Shown here: in pieces, positions 38,307 to 48,544 of the stretch
How the letters are laid out: the number at the start of each line of letters is the position of its first letter
Position numbering within the stretch: the first letter of the stretch is position 1
Source of the DNA: Pseudobacteroides cellulosolvens ATCC 35603 = DSM 2933
GTDB taxonomy: Bacteria; Bacillota; Clostridia; Acetivibrionales; DSM-2933
NCBI RefSeq assembly: GCF_001262605.1
Contig: NZ_LGTC01000001.1
Span: 3,175,001-3,239,000, forward strand
Direction: 5' to 3'
Length of the DNA: 64,000 bases
Program-made: the position numbers and the translations under genes
The notes under the pieces: generated by a model
Databases searched by the model: none
The model's input: only the letters and a program-made list of their open reading frames with translations
What the model was told of the DNA's origin: nothing

Positions 38307-41300
38307 TTAGATACTTATATAATTGCCATTTTGCTTCAATCTGCCATCATTCAACATTTCATCAACCATTTTATCTATAAAATCCTTTATATCCTCATTA
38401 ACCCTTAGAAACCCCAGTTTCTGACACGAAACTGCTGCCACCTGAGACCTTTCCAGCCCAAACGATTCTTTTATAGAGCTTATAATAGCCTCAGCAATTT
38501 CTTCCTTGGAGATAAGCTCCAACTTTCTGCTGTTAGAAGGCAAATCACTCCTATCCCTTACTATAGGTAATTCCATTGAAGATAACCATAGAAACTCATC
38601 TTTCATTACTATCCTGCCATCTTTTATTAGAACCTGGCAAGCGTCATTTATGCATTTCTGGATAGAACTACCTGTCCTTATCAATTTGGAATTATTAATG
38701 ATCCTCTTGGTTACTTCAAGAATATGAACAGGACTTTCGACTTCAACTATCTTTTCAATATAAGGTACAAGTCTTGCGGGACGGTAGATTTCTTCCTCGT
38801 CTATAAACGGCAGCTCTGCTACCGCATATTTGTTTGCAGTATCATCTTTATTAATATCAACAATGCTCTCAGTTCTTTCAATAACAACAGCATCAATAGC
38901 ACCAATTTTATTTTTCAAGCCTGTTGCTTTGGCTTTCTCAATTGCTTCTACAACCCTTTTTAACTCGTCCTTTGGACTCCTGAACCAATCCGTACTCCAA
39001 ATCCTAAGTATGTTCCACCCTTTATCTTCTAAGATTGATTGTCTGAGTCTGTCCCTGTCCCTTGCCGATCTGGCACTGTGGTACGAGGCCCCATCACATT
39101 CTATTCCAAGGATGTATCTGTTGTTATCTTCAGGATCAACCACAGCCAGGTCAATATAAAAACCTGCACAACCAATCTGCTTCCTTACTGAATACCCTAA
39201 GTTGGTCAAACTTACATAAACCTCCTCTTCAAAGGGTGAATCACATTCCCTGCCGGTTTCAACAGGTATATTTAAATTACCGTCCCTTGCGTAAGTAAGA
39301 AACGTCTTTAAGGCTTTGACACCTCTTGCATTGGTCCTTGAAAGATCTATATCCTCCGGTGCAAGGTTGGTAAATACTTCACATCTAAGCCTTGCCCTGC
39401 TTATAAGAACATTAAGTCTTCTCTCTCCTCCCTCATTGTTTAAGGGCCCAAAGCTCATTGCCAAATAGCCTTCTTTAGTTTTACCGTAACCAACGCTGAT
39501 AAATATTACATCCCTCTCATCCCCCTGTACATTTTCCAGGTTCTTAACAAAGAAGGGTTCATGAGGGTGCATGTTAAAGAAGGCTTCTAAGGATGTGTCC
39601 TTACGCCTTAATAATTCTATCTCGTCTATTATTGCCTGCATCTGTGACATGCTGAAAGCAGCAACCCCTAATGTCAACTCAGGACTATTTTTAAAATGCT
39701 CAATCACCCTCTGGGCCACAAGCCTGGCTTCAGGTAAGTTAACCCTTGTGCTGCTCCTGTCATAAGCCCCATCCTTTACATAGTTATATACAAGGCCCAT
39801 TCTTTTGCTTGTATTCTGGGGGCTTGGGAAGACCACAAGCTTGCTGTCATAGAATTCAAAGTTGGAAACCGCAATAAGGGACTCATGGCGGCTCCTGTAA
39901 TGCCATCTCAGCATCCTCTGAGGTGCCTTTTGTGCTTCGAACAAAGCAAGTATGCTTTCAACATCTGCTGTTGAGTAATCATCCTCTTCTCCCTCAGGGG
40001 TTACTGTTTGTTCGAAAAAGCTTGTTGGAGGCATTTGCTTGCTGTCTCCAACAACAACCGCCTGTTTTGCCCTCATTAACGCACCGAATGCCTCTACTGG
40101 TCTTACCTGGCTGGCTTCGTCAAATATGACCAGATCAAACCCAAGTCCTTCAGGAGGAAGGAAATTGGCAATTGAAATGGGGCTCATCATAAAGACAGGC
40201 TTTATGGCCTGAATGGCATTTCCTGCTTTTAACATAAGCTGACGAATCGGCAGGTGCCGGGATTTTTTCTGAAATTCCCATAAAAGAACTCCTAATTGTC
40301 CCGAATCGTTATTACCCTTGGGTACATTGTCCCAATGTTTCTTTGCCAGCCTCACCTGGTTATGATTTATAAGGAACCTGTCATAATCCTGAAACCTTTT
40401 TACTATACTCTCATGCTTATCCTTTGCAAAGCCTGCAATAGCCGATCTCTCAGTAAATGCAATATTTAAAAGGCACTCATGCCAGTTATGCTGAAGAATT
40501 ATATCGAGGTTCATTCCCTTCGGTTCGACGTTAAGAGAATAGGTTACAAGACCTTCCAAAGACTCCTTTACCAAAGCATCGTTCATGTGGTTAAACACAA
40601 CCATATCCTGCAGCTTTGACGAATTTTCCTTCCATAAAGCAATATGGCCTTTTTGATTGCTAAACTCCACGCTCTTCCAATCACCTGCAAGAGGAAAGGC
40701 TTTTACCTGATCAAACTCTAAAAACCTTATGAGAGCATCCATGGAATCGGTATACTTCTTTAACAAGCTATCTAGCTTTTCCATCTCCAAATCCTTGACA
40801 GCCGACCAATAATTCTGCTTTATGATTAGATCGGAAGGAACTTTACCATCCTGAGTATCCTGATATATGGACATTACCCAATCGGCCTTTACTTTTATAT
40901 CCTCCCAGCTTGATTCCTCACCCTTGAAGAGGCTGCCAAAAATAGCCTTAAGGTTATCCTTTTCTCCATCTATAATTTTCAAATTTGTTTGATACTCTGT
41001 AATGCCATCACATATGGAAATCCAATCACTATAATTTTGAGGAAGTCCATTTTGACAAAGTCCGGCAAAAGTTGACTTAGCTTTTCTGTATTTCCCCGAC
41101 AAGAACCTCCACCACTTGCCTCTATACACATTCAACGTCTGGCGTACCTCTATAACATCCTGGCCCCATGCATGAGGAATTATAATGCTTCCATATTTGC
41201 CTTTTAGCTTTTGCATGAATAATCCGGCAGTAATGCATTTATTTATTTCCATTTTATTTATTAACCAAAGCTCATTTTTTATATCAATTCCTGATAAATC

Positions 41301-42995
41301 AGGTGCTTTGGACAAACTTGCAATTGCTGCCGCCAGTCTTATTTCAGCAGCAATGTTGTGAGGCACTTCCAGGTTCAATGCCCCTGCCGTCCTCTCACTT
41401 TCAGCCACTAGAACATCAAGACTTCTCTCTGCATCATTTATAAGCTCATTAAGCCTGGGTTCTTCAGTGGGAAGGTAAGCTTTCCTCATACTTCCCCAAA
41501 AGGGATGTTTTACGGGCATCCCCATTGCTTTAAGATGAGCATCATAATCCTTGACAATGGATTCTTTCCTAATAAAATCATCCTTTTTCCAACTCTCTAT
41601 ATCTTTAAAAGAGATTTTAGGAAATGCAAAATCAGGGTATTTCCTTTTTAAAAACATTAAGACACCGAAAAGCTGTATAGGTGTCATATAGCTTTCTCTG
41701 ACATGCGTATTCAATGCTTCACAGTAGTCATTCAGTTTGTCTCTGCTCTCTAGAAGAAGGTTCATTTCCGAACTGATATCCTTTAATTTTGGTTCTCCCA
41801 GCTCATAAACTCGCTTCAACTCAGCTAGAAGTGCCTTTTTATTAGATTTCTGGCTGTGAAGCTCCAGACAGGCATCTCCCAAACCTATTTTATCCAATCT
41901 CCTTTTTACAACTTCCAAAGCAGCCATCTTTTCCGACACAAATAATACTTTTTTGCCTGCATCGATGGCATCAGCAATTATGTTTGTAATGGTTTGGGAC
42001 TTTCCTGTTCCGGGAGGCCCCTGTATAACAAGGTTATGGCCTGCCTGAACATCTGATAACGCCAATATTTGTGTGCTGTCGGCATCAACAACATGATTTA
42101 TTTTTTCAGGTGTTAAAAACTTATCAATTCGTTCATTTTCTGAAATTCTGCTGCCGTTATCTCTAAAGCCTGTTCCAAGCAAGGCATCCAAAATGCTGTT
42201 GGCATCAGGTTTTAATTCTTCGGGCCATATATCCAAATCAAGATCCTTATACATCAAGTATTTACCGAAAGAAAAGAATCCAACACACATAAAATCAGGT
42301 TCTATCTTCCAATCTGGATATCTTTGTACCGCCTGACCCATTTGGTTCATATACTCCATGATGTCTTGATCTTCGGAATCCTCAAAAGTTGAAATTGTAA
42401 TCTTATGTTCAGTTGAAAGCTTCTTTATAAGGGACAGGTTCTCTTGAATTTCTTCACCTGTATATCTCAGCCTGAAAAGCTCTCTTCCATTTGTTCTCAC
42501 AAGCTCAACCGGCACAAGAATACATGGTGCACAGAGCTCCTTTCCCGTACTGTTATCTTCTATATATCTGAGCATGCCCAAAGTGAGAAAAAGGTTATTA
42601 ACACCCTGCTCTTCTATAAAAGTCCTGGCGGCATAAAATGTATTTAACAGCCTTGTTTGGAGGTCCTTTTCAGTATATGGTGTTTGAAGCCTGTTGTCCT
42701 TTACCTTTTCTTCCTGAGGGGCCTGAATTGTTTCTTTTTGCTCACTCTTGTCCGACTCTTTATTCTCATCAACTTTATTCTTGTCAATCAGTATATCAAG
42801 TTTCTCTTTTGCCGCATCAAACAGCAGCGACTTTTCTTCTTTGACAAGTATTCTATATATTTCTCCCGACAGCTCATTAATAATTTCAACGCCTTTTGAT
42901 TTAAGCGGGCGATAATTTAAAAAAGGATTTTTCAGGCTTAAGTCCAAGAGCTCAATCCTGGAATCTTCAAGTTTTTTTCTTATAGCTTCTGCCAT
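38307..42995 (-). CDS. DUF4011/SF1 helicase with PD-(D/E)xK nuclease and DUF3320-type C-terminus
   Basis: 1562 residues. The N-terminal about 250 residues (LEDSRIELLDLSLKNPFLNY) are of the DUF4011 type. An Upf1-like SF1 helicase follows: Walker A VIQGPPGTGKSQT, Walker B VIFDEASQVRP, motif III VVGDSKQMPPT, motif IV WHYRSRHESLI, motif V NVQGDERDVIFIS and motif VI NVLISRARL. A Vsr/PD-(D/E)xK-like nuclease is seen at about 1240-1340 (YIDLAVVDPEDN, GIECDGASYHSA, WNILRIWSTDW), and the end matches DUF3320. Such fused helicase-nucleases are found in bacterial defence islands; anti-phage action is inference. The ATG at 42995 follows GGGAGTG. It is a single gene with no partner. Confidence 0.85.
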   Translation of the reverse strand: MAEAIRKKLEDSRIELLDLSLKNPFLNYRPLKSKGVEIINELSGEIYRILVKEEKSLLFDAAKEKLDILIDKNKVDENKESDKSEQKETIQAPQEEKVKDNRLQTPYTEKDLQTRLLNTFYAARTFIEEQGVNNLFLTLGMLRYIEDNSTGKELCAPCILVPVELVRTNGRELFRLRYTGEEIQENLSLIKKLSTEHKITISTFEDSEDQDIMEYMNQMGQAVQRYPDWKIEPDFMCVGFFSFGKYLMYKDLDLDIWPEELKPDANSILDALLGTGFRDNGSRISENERIDKFLTPEKINHVVDADSTQILALSDVQAGHNLVIQGPPGTGKSQTITNIIADAIDAGKKVLFVSEKMAALEVVKRRLDKIGLGDACLELHSQKSNKKALLAELKRVYELGEPKLKDISSEMNLLLESRDKLNDYCEALNTHVRESYMTPIQLFGVLMFLKRKYPDFAFPKISFKDIESWKKDDFIRKESIVKDYDAHLKAMGMPVKHPFWGSMRKAYLPTEEPRLNELINDAERSLDVLVAESERTAGALNLEVPHNIAAEIRLAAAIASLSKAPDLSGIDIKNELWLINKMEINKCITAGLFMQKLKGKYGSIIIPHAWGQDVIEVRQTLNVYRGKWWRFLSGKYRKAKSTFAGLCQNGLPQNYSDWISICDGITEYQTNLKIIDGEKDNLKAIFGSLFKGEESSWEDIKVKADWVMSIYQDTQDGKVPSDLIIKQNYWSAVKDLEMEKLDSLLKKYTDSMDALIRFLEFDQVKAFPLAGDWKSVEFSNQKGHIALWKENSSKLQDMVVFNHMNDALVKESLEGLVTYSLNVEPKGMNLDIILQHNWHECLLNIAFTERSAIAGFAKDKHESIVKRFQDYDRFLINHNQVRLAKKHWDNVPKGNNDSGQLGVLLWEFQKKSRHLPIRQLMLKAGNAIQAIKPVFMMSPISIANFLPPEGLGFDLVIFDEASQVRPVEAFGALMRAKQAVVVGDSKQMPPTSFFEQTVTPEGEEDDYSTADVESILALFEAQKAPQRMLRWHYRSRHESLIAVSNFEFYDSKLVVFPSPQNTSKRMGLVYNYVKDGAYDRSSTRVNLPEARLVAQRVIEHFKNSPELTLGVAAFSMSQMQAIIDEIELLRRKDTSLEAFFNMHPHEPFFVKNLENVQGDERDVIFISVGYGKTKEGYLAMSFGPLNNEGGERRLNVLISRARLRCEVFTNLAPEDIDLSRTNARGVKALKTFLTYARDGNLNIPVETGRECDSPFEEEVYVSLTNLGYSVRKQIGCAGFYIDLAVVDPEDNNRYILGIECDGASYHSARSARDRDRLRQSILEDKGWNILRIWSTDWFRSPKDELKRVVEAIEKAKATGLKNKIGAIDAVVIERTESIVDINKDDTANKYAVAELPFIDEEEIYRPARLVPYIEKIVEVESPVHILEVTKRIINNSKLIRTGSSIQKCINDACQVLIKDGRIVMKDEFLWLSSMELPIVRDRSDLPSNSRKLELISKEEIAEAIISSIKESFGLERSQVAAVSCQKLGFLRVNEDIKDFIDKMVDEMLNDGRLKQNGNYISI

Positions 42996-43136
42996 TAAAG
43001 TCACTCCCAACAATAAGGTTATATACCTATAAAAATTATACTATATGTTAAGGAATAATTGAAATGTTACTTCCGATTCTGATGTGGTGTTCAAGAGTTA
43101 AGCTGATCTCCAAAATTATCTTTCAAAGCACAACAA

Positions 43137-43164
43137 AGGCTTGAAAGTATGACCCTTCAAGCCT
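43137..43164 (-). terminator. Terminator-like hairpin after GH9 gene 1
   Basis: AGGCTTGAA (43137-43145) pairs with TTCAAGCCT (43156-43164); the minus-strand T tract is weak (TTGTTG). Confidence 0.5.
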
Positions 43165-43241
43165 CTGCTCTGATTCTCAGTACATTCATTATTGATAAAA
43201 ATGCTTAGTACTTTACGTTTGCACTTTTCATATGGTTTTCC

Positions 43242-45815
43242 TTATAACTTATAAATATACCCAAATTTTTGTGCAAGCTTTACTATATCCGACATATTTA
43301 TTGTACCGTCATTGTTTAAGTCACATTTAATATCATACCCCGTATCAACCTTTGTAAGAGCAAATACTTTTGCTAATAGAACCACATCTACCATATTCAC
43401 GCAACCATCTTTATTGATATCTTCAATAATATATGATTGAGTTGGTTCTATCGTTGGTTTAATAATTTCCAATTGATGAATTGTTTCTATCACATCAACA
43501 TAATATGTAACCCACGACAATGCAGCATTTAAGTTTATTTTTACTTCGTTGGTTGACCAGGATTCTTCATTATCTACATAACATTTCTGTGCTGGAGCAC
43601 GGTTAATTTTTAGTCCCAAGCTAGCAACATATGGGTCCTGACAGCCTGAGTTTGGTCCTCCTGTGAGGAAACCTGGGGGTACTGACGGAAATGAAGGATC
43701 CATCTGAGGACAGAAGAACCTATGGTGAGGATACTTCAATGGATTTTCTCCGTATCCTGATACATAGCACTGAATCAATGGGTTACGCCCCATTAAATAA
43801 TCAATAGCCTCGGTCATTCCATAAAAATATTTACTTGCACCACTTAAATCAAATGCATATGCCAATACAATTGCCTTATTAACAACATACGTATTAGAAT
43901 CCCATGGATATCCGGTTATTTTCTCATTTGCACCTGCAAAATTATTGATGTACTCTGCTTCAGCTAAAGGTATGCCATAACCCTCTTCTTTCTGAATCTC
44001 AATACAGTTATCTGCTGCCTCTTTTATGCTTGCAACCGCTTGAGGGAATTCCTGCTCCTTATGAAGAACAAGCGTAAGAGTACCCAATCCCCCTGTCGCA
44101 CATCTGTCGAAGCATCCACCCATACCTTTAAATTCTCCGGTAAGAACAATGGGCATTTTTTGGCTTTCCTTATAGCCTTTAAGATCAGCAAAATACTCTT
44201 TATCATTAGTTGTAACATACATTTCACATGCAGCCCAGTAGAAATCGTCTTCTACATAATTGTCACCATATGTATATGTACCTGTATCTACTTGATATGG
44301 ATAGAATATTGCCGGATTTGCCTTGGCAGCCTTATAGGCTCTCTCAGCAGCAGCCATGCATTTATCCGAAAAATCGGGGTCAATATCTTTCCATATACGT
44401 GCAGCTTGTGCAGCACATGCAGCCAGGTTTAACGTTGCTGCTGTTGTAGGTGGATAGTATACCCTTTTTTGTTTATCCTGATCAGGACGTGTTGCTAATC
44501 CCGTCCATAAATCATCACCCATCTTATGTATTGCCATCCCTGCTCTGTCATATCCTTCAGGTATCTGCATTTTAAGCATCCATTCCATTTCCCAGCGTGA
44601 TTCATCAAGTAAATCGTTTATTTTATTACCACTCTCTGGGATATTCATCTTACCGTCACCAAAAATATCATCTACGCCATATTTTTTTGAGTGCTCATAT
44701 TGGTTCTGCAGTATCCACAAGGCTAAACCACCATTTACCATATATTTGCCATGATCACCTGCATCATACCAACCGCCTGTGGCATCAACGCTTTCAGGCC
44801 CTACATAGCCCTCTACAGAAACAGGCACAGCTATATCCTTTGCATGTCCTGCAGGACGTGACCACCTATTCTCAATACAATATGGCATTTTTATCTCAGT
44901 ACCGCTTCTTGCATGATAAAAATACTTAAGTGCATCATATTTCATATATGAATATATATCTGTCCCTATGTCGAAAAGAAAACTTGTAGCTGACCCTGCT
45001 ACCAATTGATAACCTTTGCCAGGTGTCGTGTAACTGGAAAAATCAATTATTTGAAGATTCTCACCTGCTGCATGGTCTGGCCAACTACTACCCGAATGGG
45101 ATCCAAATGTTGTGGTAGTACCAGAAGCTACAACAGTTCCTGAACTATTTTTTAAATCCCATTTTGTTGATGAACCACCCGAATCGATCTTTAAAGTAGC
45201 CTTTTTAGCCGCATTCGGAAGGTATCCCAGCTGGTTTACACGGATATTCCTTGGAGGTGTTGGAAAGGGGGTTACAGGTGGTTTAGCCTCATCTTGCAAC
45301 GACATGGATATAAAATTAATTTCATATGGTAATTCCCCAGCTAAATTCCCACCCAGCAGAAAGGAAAACTCAGCATCTTTGCTGTCTTTTTCAGCTGTAA
45401 ACTTTTGACTTACTGTAAGAACCTCATTAGCCGTAACGTTAAATGGCGTCCAATTATTATTCCATGCTTCCCAATATGGATCACGCTGATCACCAATCTT
45501 GGCATAAACCTTGCAACCCTTTGTGGCAGTAAGAGAAAATTTTACAGTATAATTATGGCCTTTATATATCGATATTTCTCTGTGTCTTATTTGCACATCC
45601 CAATTATTTGTCCCTTTCTGGTCAATATGTACTGTGTATTTTCCATCCTTGACAAAAGAATATGAATTCTTTTCATCACTTTCAGAGATATGCCAAGGCA
45701 AGCTTATTCCGCTTTTAAAATCCGTAGTTTGGAGCAATTCATAGGCACTGCATGATATCTTTGCTGCAAACATGGTTAAAAGTGTCATACCTATTACCAA
45801 CATTTTCTTTCGCAT
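43242..45815 (-). CDS. Cellulosomal GH9 cellulase 1 (CBM4-Ig-GH9-dockerin, CelK/CbhA-like)
   Basis: 857 residues. Signal peptide about 1-24; CBM4-type module about 25-180 (YELLQTTDFKSGISLPWHIS near the start); Ig-like CelD-N module about 190-285 (RNIRVNQLGYLPN); GH9 catalytic domain about 290-780 with TGGWYDAGDHGKY (two catalytic Asp), PHHRFFCPQ and ESWSTNEVKINLN (acid Glu). A type I dockerin ends it (DINKDGCVNMVDVVLLAKVF, then DLNNDGTINMSDIVKLAQKF). The layout equals Clostridium thermocellum CelK, a processive cellobiohydrolase. The ATG at 45815 follows GGAGG by 7. First of three tandem paralogues; it probably releases cellobiose from cellulose chains. Confidence 0.95.
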   Translation of the reverse strand: MRKKMLVIGMTLLTMFAAKISCSAYELLQTTDFKSGISLPWHISESDEKNSYSFVKDGKYTVHIDQKGTNNWDVQIRHREISIYKGHNYTVKFSLTATKGCKVYAKIGDQRDPYWEAWNNNWTPFNVTANEVLTVSQKFTAEKDSKDAEFSFLLGGNLAGELPYEINFISMSLQDEAKPPVTPFPTPPRNIRVNQLGYLPNAAKKATLKIDSGGSSTKWDLKNSSGTVVASGTTTTFGSHSGSSWPDHAAGENLQIIDFSSYTTPGKGYQLVAGSATSFLFDIGTDIYSYMKYDALKYFYHARSGTEIKMPYCIENRWSRPAGHAKDIAVPVSVEGYVGPESVDATGGWYDAGDHGKYMVNGGLALWILQNQYEHSKKYGVDDIFGDGKMNIPESGNKINDLLDESRWEMEWMLKMQIPEGYDRAGMAIHKMGDDLWTGLATRPDQDKQKRVYYPPTTAATLNLAACAAQAARIWKDIDPDFSDKCMAAAERAYKAAKANPAIFYPYQVDTGTYTYGDNYVEDDFYWAACEMYVTTNDKEYFADLKGYKESQKMPIVLTGEFKGMGGCFDRCATGGLGTLTLVLHKEQEFPQAVASIKEAADNCIEIQKEEGYGIPLAEAEYINNFAGANEKITGYPWDSNTYVVNKAIVLAYAFDLSGASKYFYGMTEAIDYLMGRNPLIQCYVSGYGENPLKYPHHRFFCPQMDPSFPSVPPGFLTGGPNSGCQDPYVASLGLKINRAPAQKCYVDNEESWSTNEVKINLNAALSWVTYYVDVIETIHQLEIIKPTIEPTQSYIIEDINKDGCVNMVDVVLLAKVFALTKVDTGYDIKCDLNNDGTINMSDIVKLAQKFGYIYKL

Positions 45816-45842
45816 ATTTATTCCTCCACTACTCTTTTTAAT

Positions 45843-45881
45843 AATTGAAGGCATTAAAGAATAACCTCAATGCTTTCAATT
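45843..45881 (-). terminator. Terminator-like hairpin after GH9 gene 2
   Basis: AATTGAAGGCATT and AATGCTTTCAATT (plus strand) form a 12-base stem with one mismatch, between GH9 genes 2 and 1. Confidence 0.5.
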
Positions 45882-45898
45882 TGCTATCATCTTATCGT

Positions 45899-48442
45899 TT
45901 ATAATGTGTATGTATAACCAAATTTTAATGCAAGTTTTACTATATCCGATATATTTATTGTCCCGTCATCATTCAAGTCACATTTTTTATCAAACTCTGG
46001 ATCATCCTTCATAAAACCAAATACTTTTGCTACAAGAACAACATCTGCCATATTTACCGAACCATCCTTATTGATATCCTCCATTATCTCTATGGGGGCA
46101 ATTGTAATATCCTGAGAATCAAGAAAACACGAAACCCATGCCAGTGCTGCATTCAGGGTAATTTTAACCTCATTGGTGGACCATGATTCAACATGATCTA
46201 AATAACACTTTTGTGCAGGAGCTTTGTTAACTTTCAGACCTGCCCCTGAAACCCATGGATCCTGACAGCCTGAGTTGGGTCCCCCTGAAAGAAAGCCTGG
46301 CGGTACTGATGGGTATGAAGGATCTATTTGAGGGCAGAAGAACCTGTGATGAGGATATTTCAGCGGATTCTCGCCATATCCTGAAACATATGACTTAACT
46401 TCAGCATTACGGCCTAAAATATAATCCATGGATTCTGTCAGTCCGTTTAAATATTTACTTTCGCTGCTTAAGTGATATGCATAAGCCATTACTAGTGCTG
46501 CATTGATAACATATGAATTGGAATCATACGGATAGCCGGTTATTGTTTCACTTGATCCTCCAAAATTGCTAATATAGGTAGCTACAGCTAAAGGTATTCC
46601 ATAGCCCTCTTTTTTCTGTATCTCAATATATTTATCTGCAACCTCTTTTATACTTGCTACCGCCTGCGGGAACTCCTCATATTTATGGAGTGCCAGTGTA
46701 ATTGTGCCCAATTGTCCTGAAACAAGTTTATAGAGACTTCCGTCAGTACTATCATTTTCACTTGTAGACACTAAAGGTACTTTTTGGCTTTCCTTATAAC
46801 CTTTCAGGTCTGCAAGGTATGCTTCATTTCCCGTTGTAACATACATTTCACAGGCTGCCCAGTAGAAATCATCTTCAACATAGTTGTCACCATATGTAAA
46901 AGTGCCTGGTTCAATACCATCAGGATAGAATATTGCCGAATTTGCTTTGGCCGCTTTATATGCTCTCTCAGCGGCAGTCATACATTTATCTGAAAAATCA
47001 GTATCAATAGCTTTCCAAATACGTGCTGCCTGGGCGGCACATGCAGTTAAGCTTAGCGTTGCTGCCGTTGAGGGAGGATAGTATACCCTATCCATATAAT
47101 CCTGATCGGGACGGGTTGCAAGTGCAGTCCAGGCAGCATCTCCCATCTTATGTATAGCCATTCCTGATCTATCATACCCTTCAGGTATTTGCATCTTAAG
47201 CATCCATTCCATCTCCCAGCGTGCCTCATCAAGCAAGTCATTGATCTCATTCCCACTTTCGGGAATAATCAAGTTGCCATCACCAAAATCATCATCCTTA
47301 TCTATTCTTACAGAATACTCATATTGATTCTGCAGCAACCATAAGGCCAAACCGCCGCTTACCATATATTTGCCATGATCGCTTCCGTCATACCAACCGC
47401 CTGTACAATCCATGCTTTCAGGCCCTAAATAATCCTTTCCTGAAGCAGGTACCGCCATATCCTTTGTATGCCCTGCTAATCGTGCCCATTTACTTTCCAG
47501 AGTATATGGCATTTTATTCTCTATACCGCTTCGGGCATAGTAAAAGTATTTTAGTGCATCATATTTCATAGTTGCATATATATCGTTCCCAATGTCAAAT
47601 GGCAAACTGGTTGCTACACCCGCTACCAACTGGTAGTCTTTACCTGGCCTAAAATAATTGGAAAAATCAATTATATGAACTCTATCACCAGATGCAAGAT
47701 CTATACCACCTTCCCCTTGTCCTTCAAAAGGTTTCGTTTTACCTGAAGCAACTACAGCTCCCTTACTGTCTTTTAACTGCCAATCTATCGGTTCAACTGT
47801 ACCGCTATCCACCTTTAAGGTAGCTTTTTTAGATGCCTGTGGCAGGTATCCCAATTGATTCACCCGTATATTTCTAACAGGCGTTGGAGTGGGAGTTGGA
47901 GTGATAACACGTATATAATCATTTAATGACATTGATATAAACTTAACTTCAACGGGCAGCGGACCTGTAAGTTCTCCACCAAGATGGAAAGCAAACTCAG
48001 CTTCTTTGTAATTTCTATCAGCAACAAATGTATCCTCCACTTTAAGTGTTTGTCCAGCGGTAATACTATATGGAGTCCATTTGTTATTCCATACTTCTCC
48101 ATACGGTTCACCCTTATCGCCAATTTTAGCGTAAACCTTGGTATTTTTATCCGCAGTTAGTGAAAATTTTACTTTATACGTCCAACCTTGAACAATGGAT
48201 ATTTCTCTGTGCCTTATCTGAACATCCCATTTGCTGGTTCCCTTCTTATCAATATGCACAACATATCTTCCATCCTCCACATATGTATAAGCATGATCCT
48301 CAGCAGCCTGACTCAAATGCCAGGGTAAGCTTACTCCGCTACTAAAATTTGTGGTTTGAAGCAGCTCTTGGGCATTGCATGAAGCCTTCGCTGCCAATAA
48401 GGTAAATAGTGCCACCCCTAACACTGTCATTTTTTTAAACAT
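45899..48442 (-). CDS. Cellulosomal GH9 cellulase 2 (CBM4-Ig-GH9-dockerin)
   Basis: 847 residues, same modules as gene 1. Signal peptide about 1-24; CBM4-type module (LLQTTNFSSGVSLPWHLS near the start); a TPTPTPTP linker; Ig-like module (RNIRVNQLGYLPQ); GH9 with TGGWYDGSDHGKY, PHHRFFCPQIDPS and ESWSTNEVKITLN; dockerin DINKDGSVNMADVVLVAKVF and DLNDDGTINISDIVKLALKF. Both catalytic Asp and the Glu are kept, with YDGSD replacing YDAGD. The ATG at 48442 has GGGGG 7 bases before it. It is probably independently transcribed (hairpins on both sides). Confidence 0.95.
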   Translation of the reverse strand: MFKKMTVLGVALFTLLAAKASCNAQELLQTTNFSSGVSLPWHLSQAAEDHAYTYVEDGRYVVHIDKKGTSKWDVQIRHREISIVQGWTYKVKFSLTADKNTKVYAKIGDKGEPYGEVWNNKWTPYSITAGQTLKVEDTFVADRNYKEAEFAFHLGGELTGPLPVEVKFISMSLNDYIRVITPTPTPTPVRNIRVNQLGYLPQASKKATLKVDSGTVEPIDWQLKDSKGAVVASGKTKPFEGQGEGGIDLASGDRVHIIDFSNYFRPGKDYQLVAGVATSLPFDIGNDIYATMKYDALKYFYYARSGIENKMPYTLESKWARLAGHTKDMAVPASGKDYLGPESMDCTGGWYDGSDHGKYMVSGGLALWLLQNQYEYSVRIDKDDDFGDGNLIIPESGNEINDLLDEARWEMEWMLKMQIPEGYDRSGMAIHKMGDAAWTALATRPDQDYMDRVYYPPSTAATLSLTACAAQAARIWKAIDTDFSDKCMTAAERAYKAAKANSAIFYPDGIEPGTFTYGDNYVEDDFYWAACEMYVTTGNEAYLADLKGYKESQKVPLVSTSENDSTDGSLYKLVSGQLGTITLALHKYEEFPQAVASIKEVADKYIEIQKKEGYGIPLAVATYISNFGGSSETITGYPYDSNSYVINAALVMAYAYHLSSESKYLNGLTESMDYILGRNAEVKSYVSGYGENPLKYPHHRFFCPQIDPSYPSVPPGFLSGGPNSGCQDPWVSGAGLKVNKAPAQKCYLDHVESWSTNEVKITLNAALAWVSCFLDSQDITIAPIEIMEDINKDGSVNMADVVLVAKVFGFMKDDPEFDKKCDLNDDGTINISDIVKLALKFGYTYTL

Positions 48443-48482
48443 ACTAATTCCCCCATTCCTAGTTAAATTATGTATTTTTATT

Positions 48483-48519
48483 AAAATCAAAGACATTGAA
48501 GAATGTCCTCAATGTCTTT
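48483..48519 (-). terminator. Terminator of GH9 gene 3
   Basis: AAAGACATTGAA (48489-48500) pairs with TCAATGTCTTT (48509-48519), followed on the minus strand by GATTTT. Confidence 0.75.
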
Positions 48520-48544
48520 ATTAGTATATAGAAGAACCTACAGC

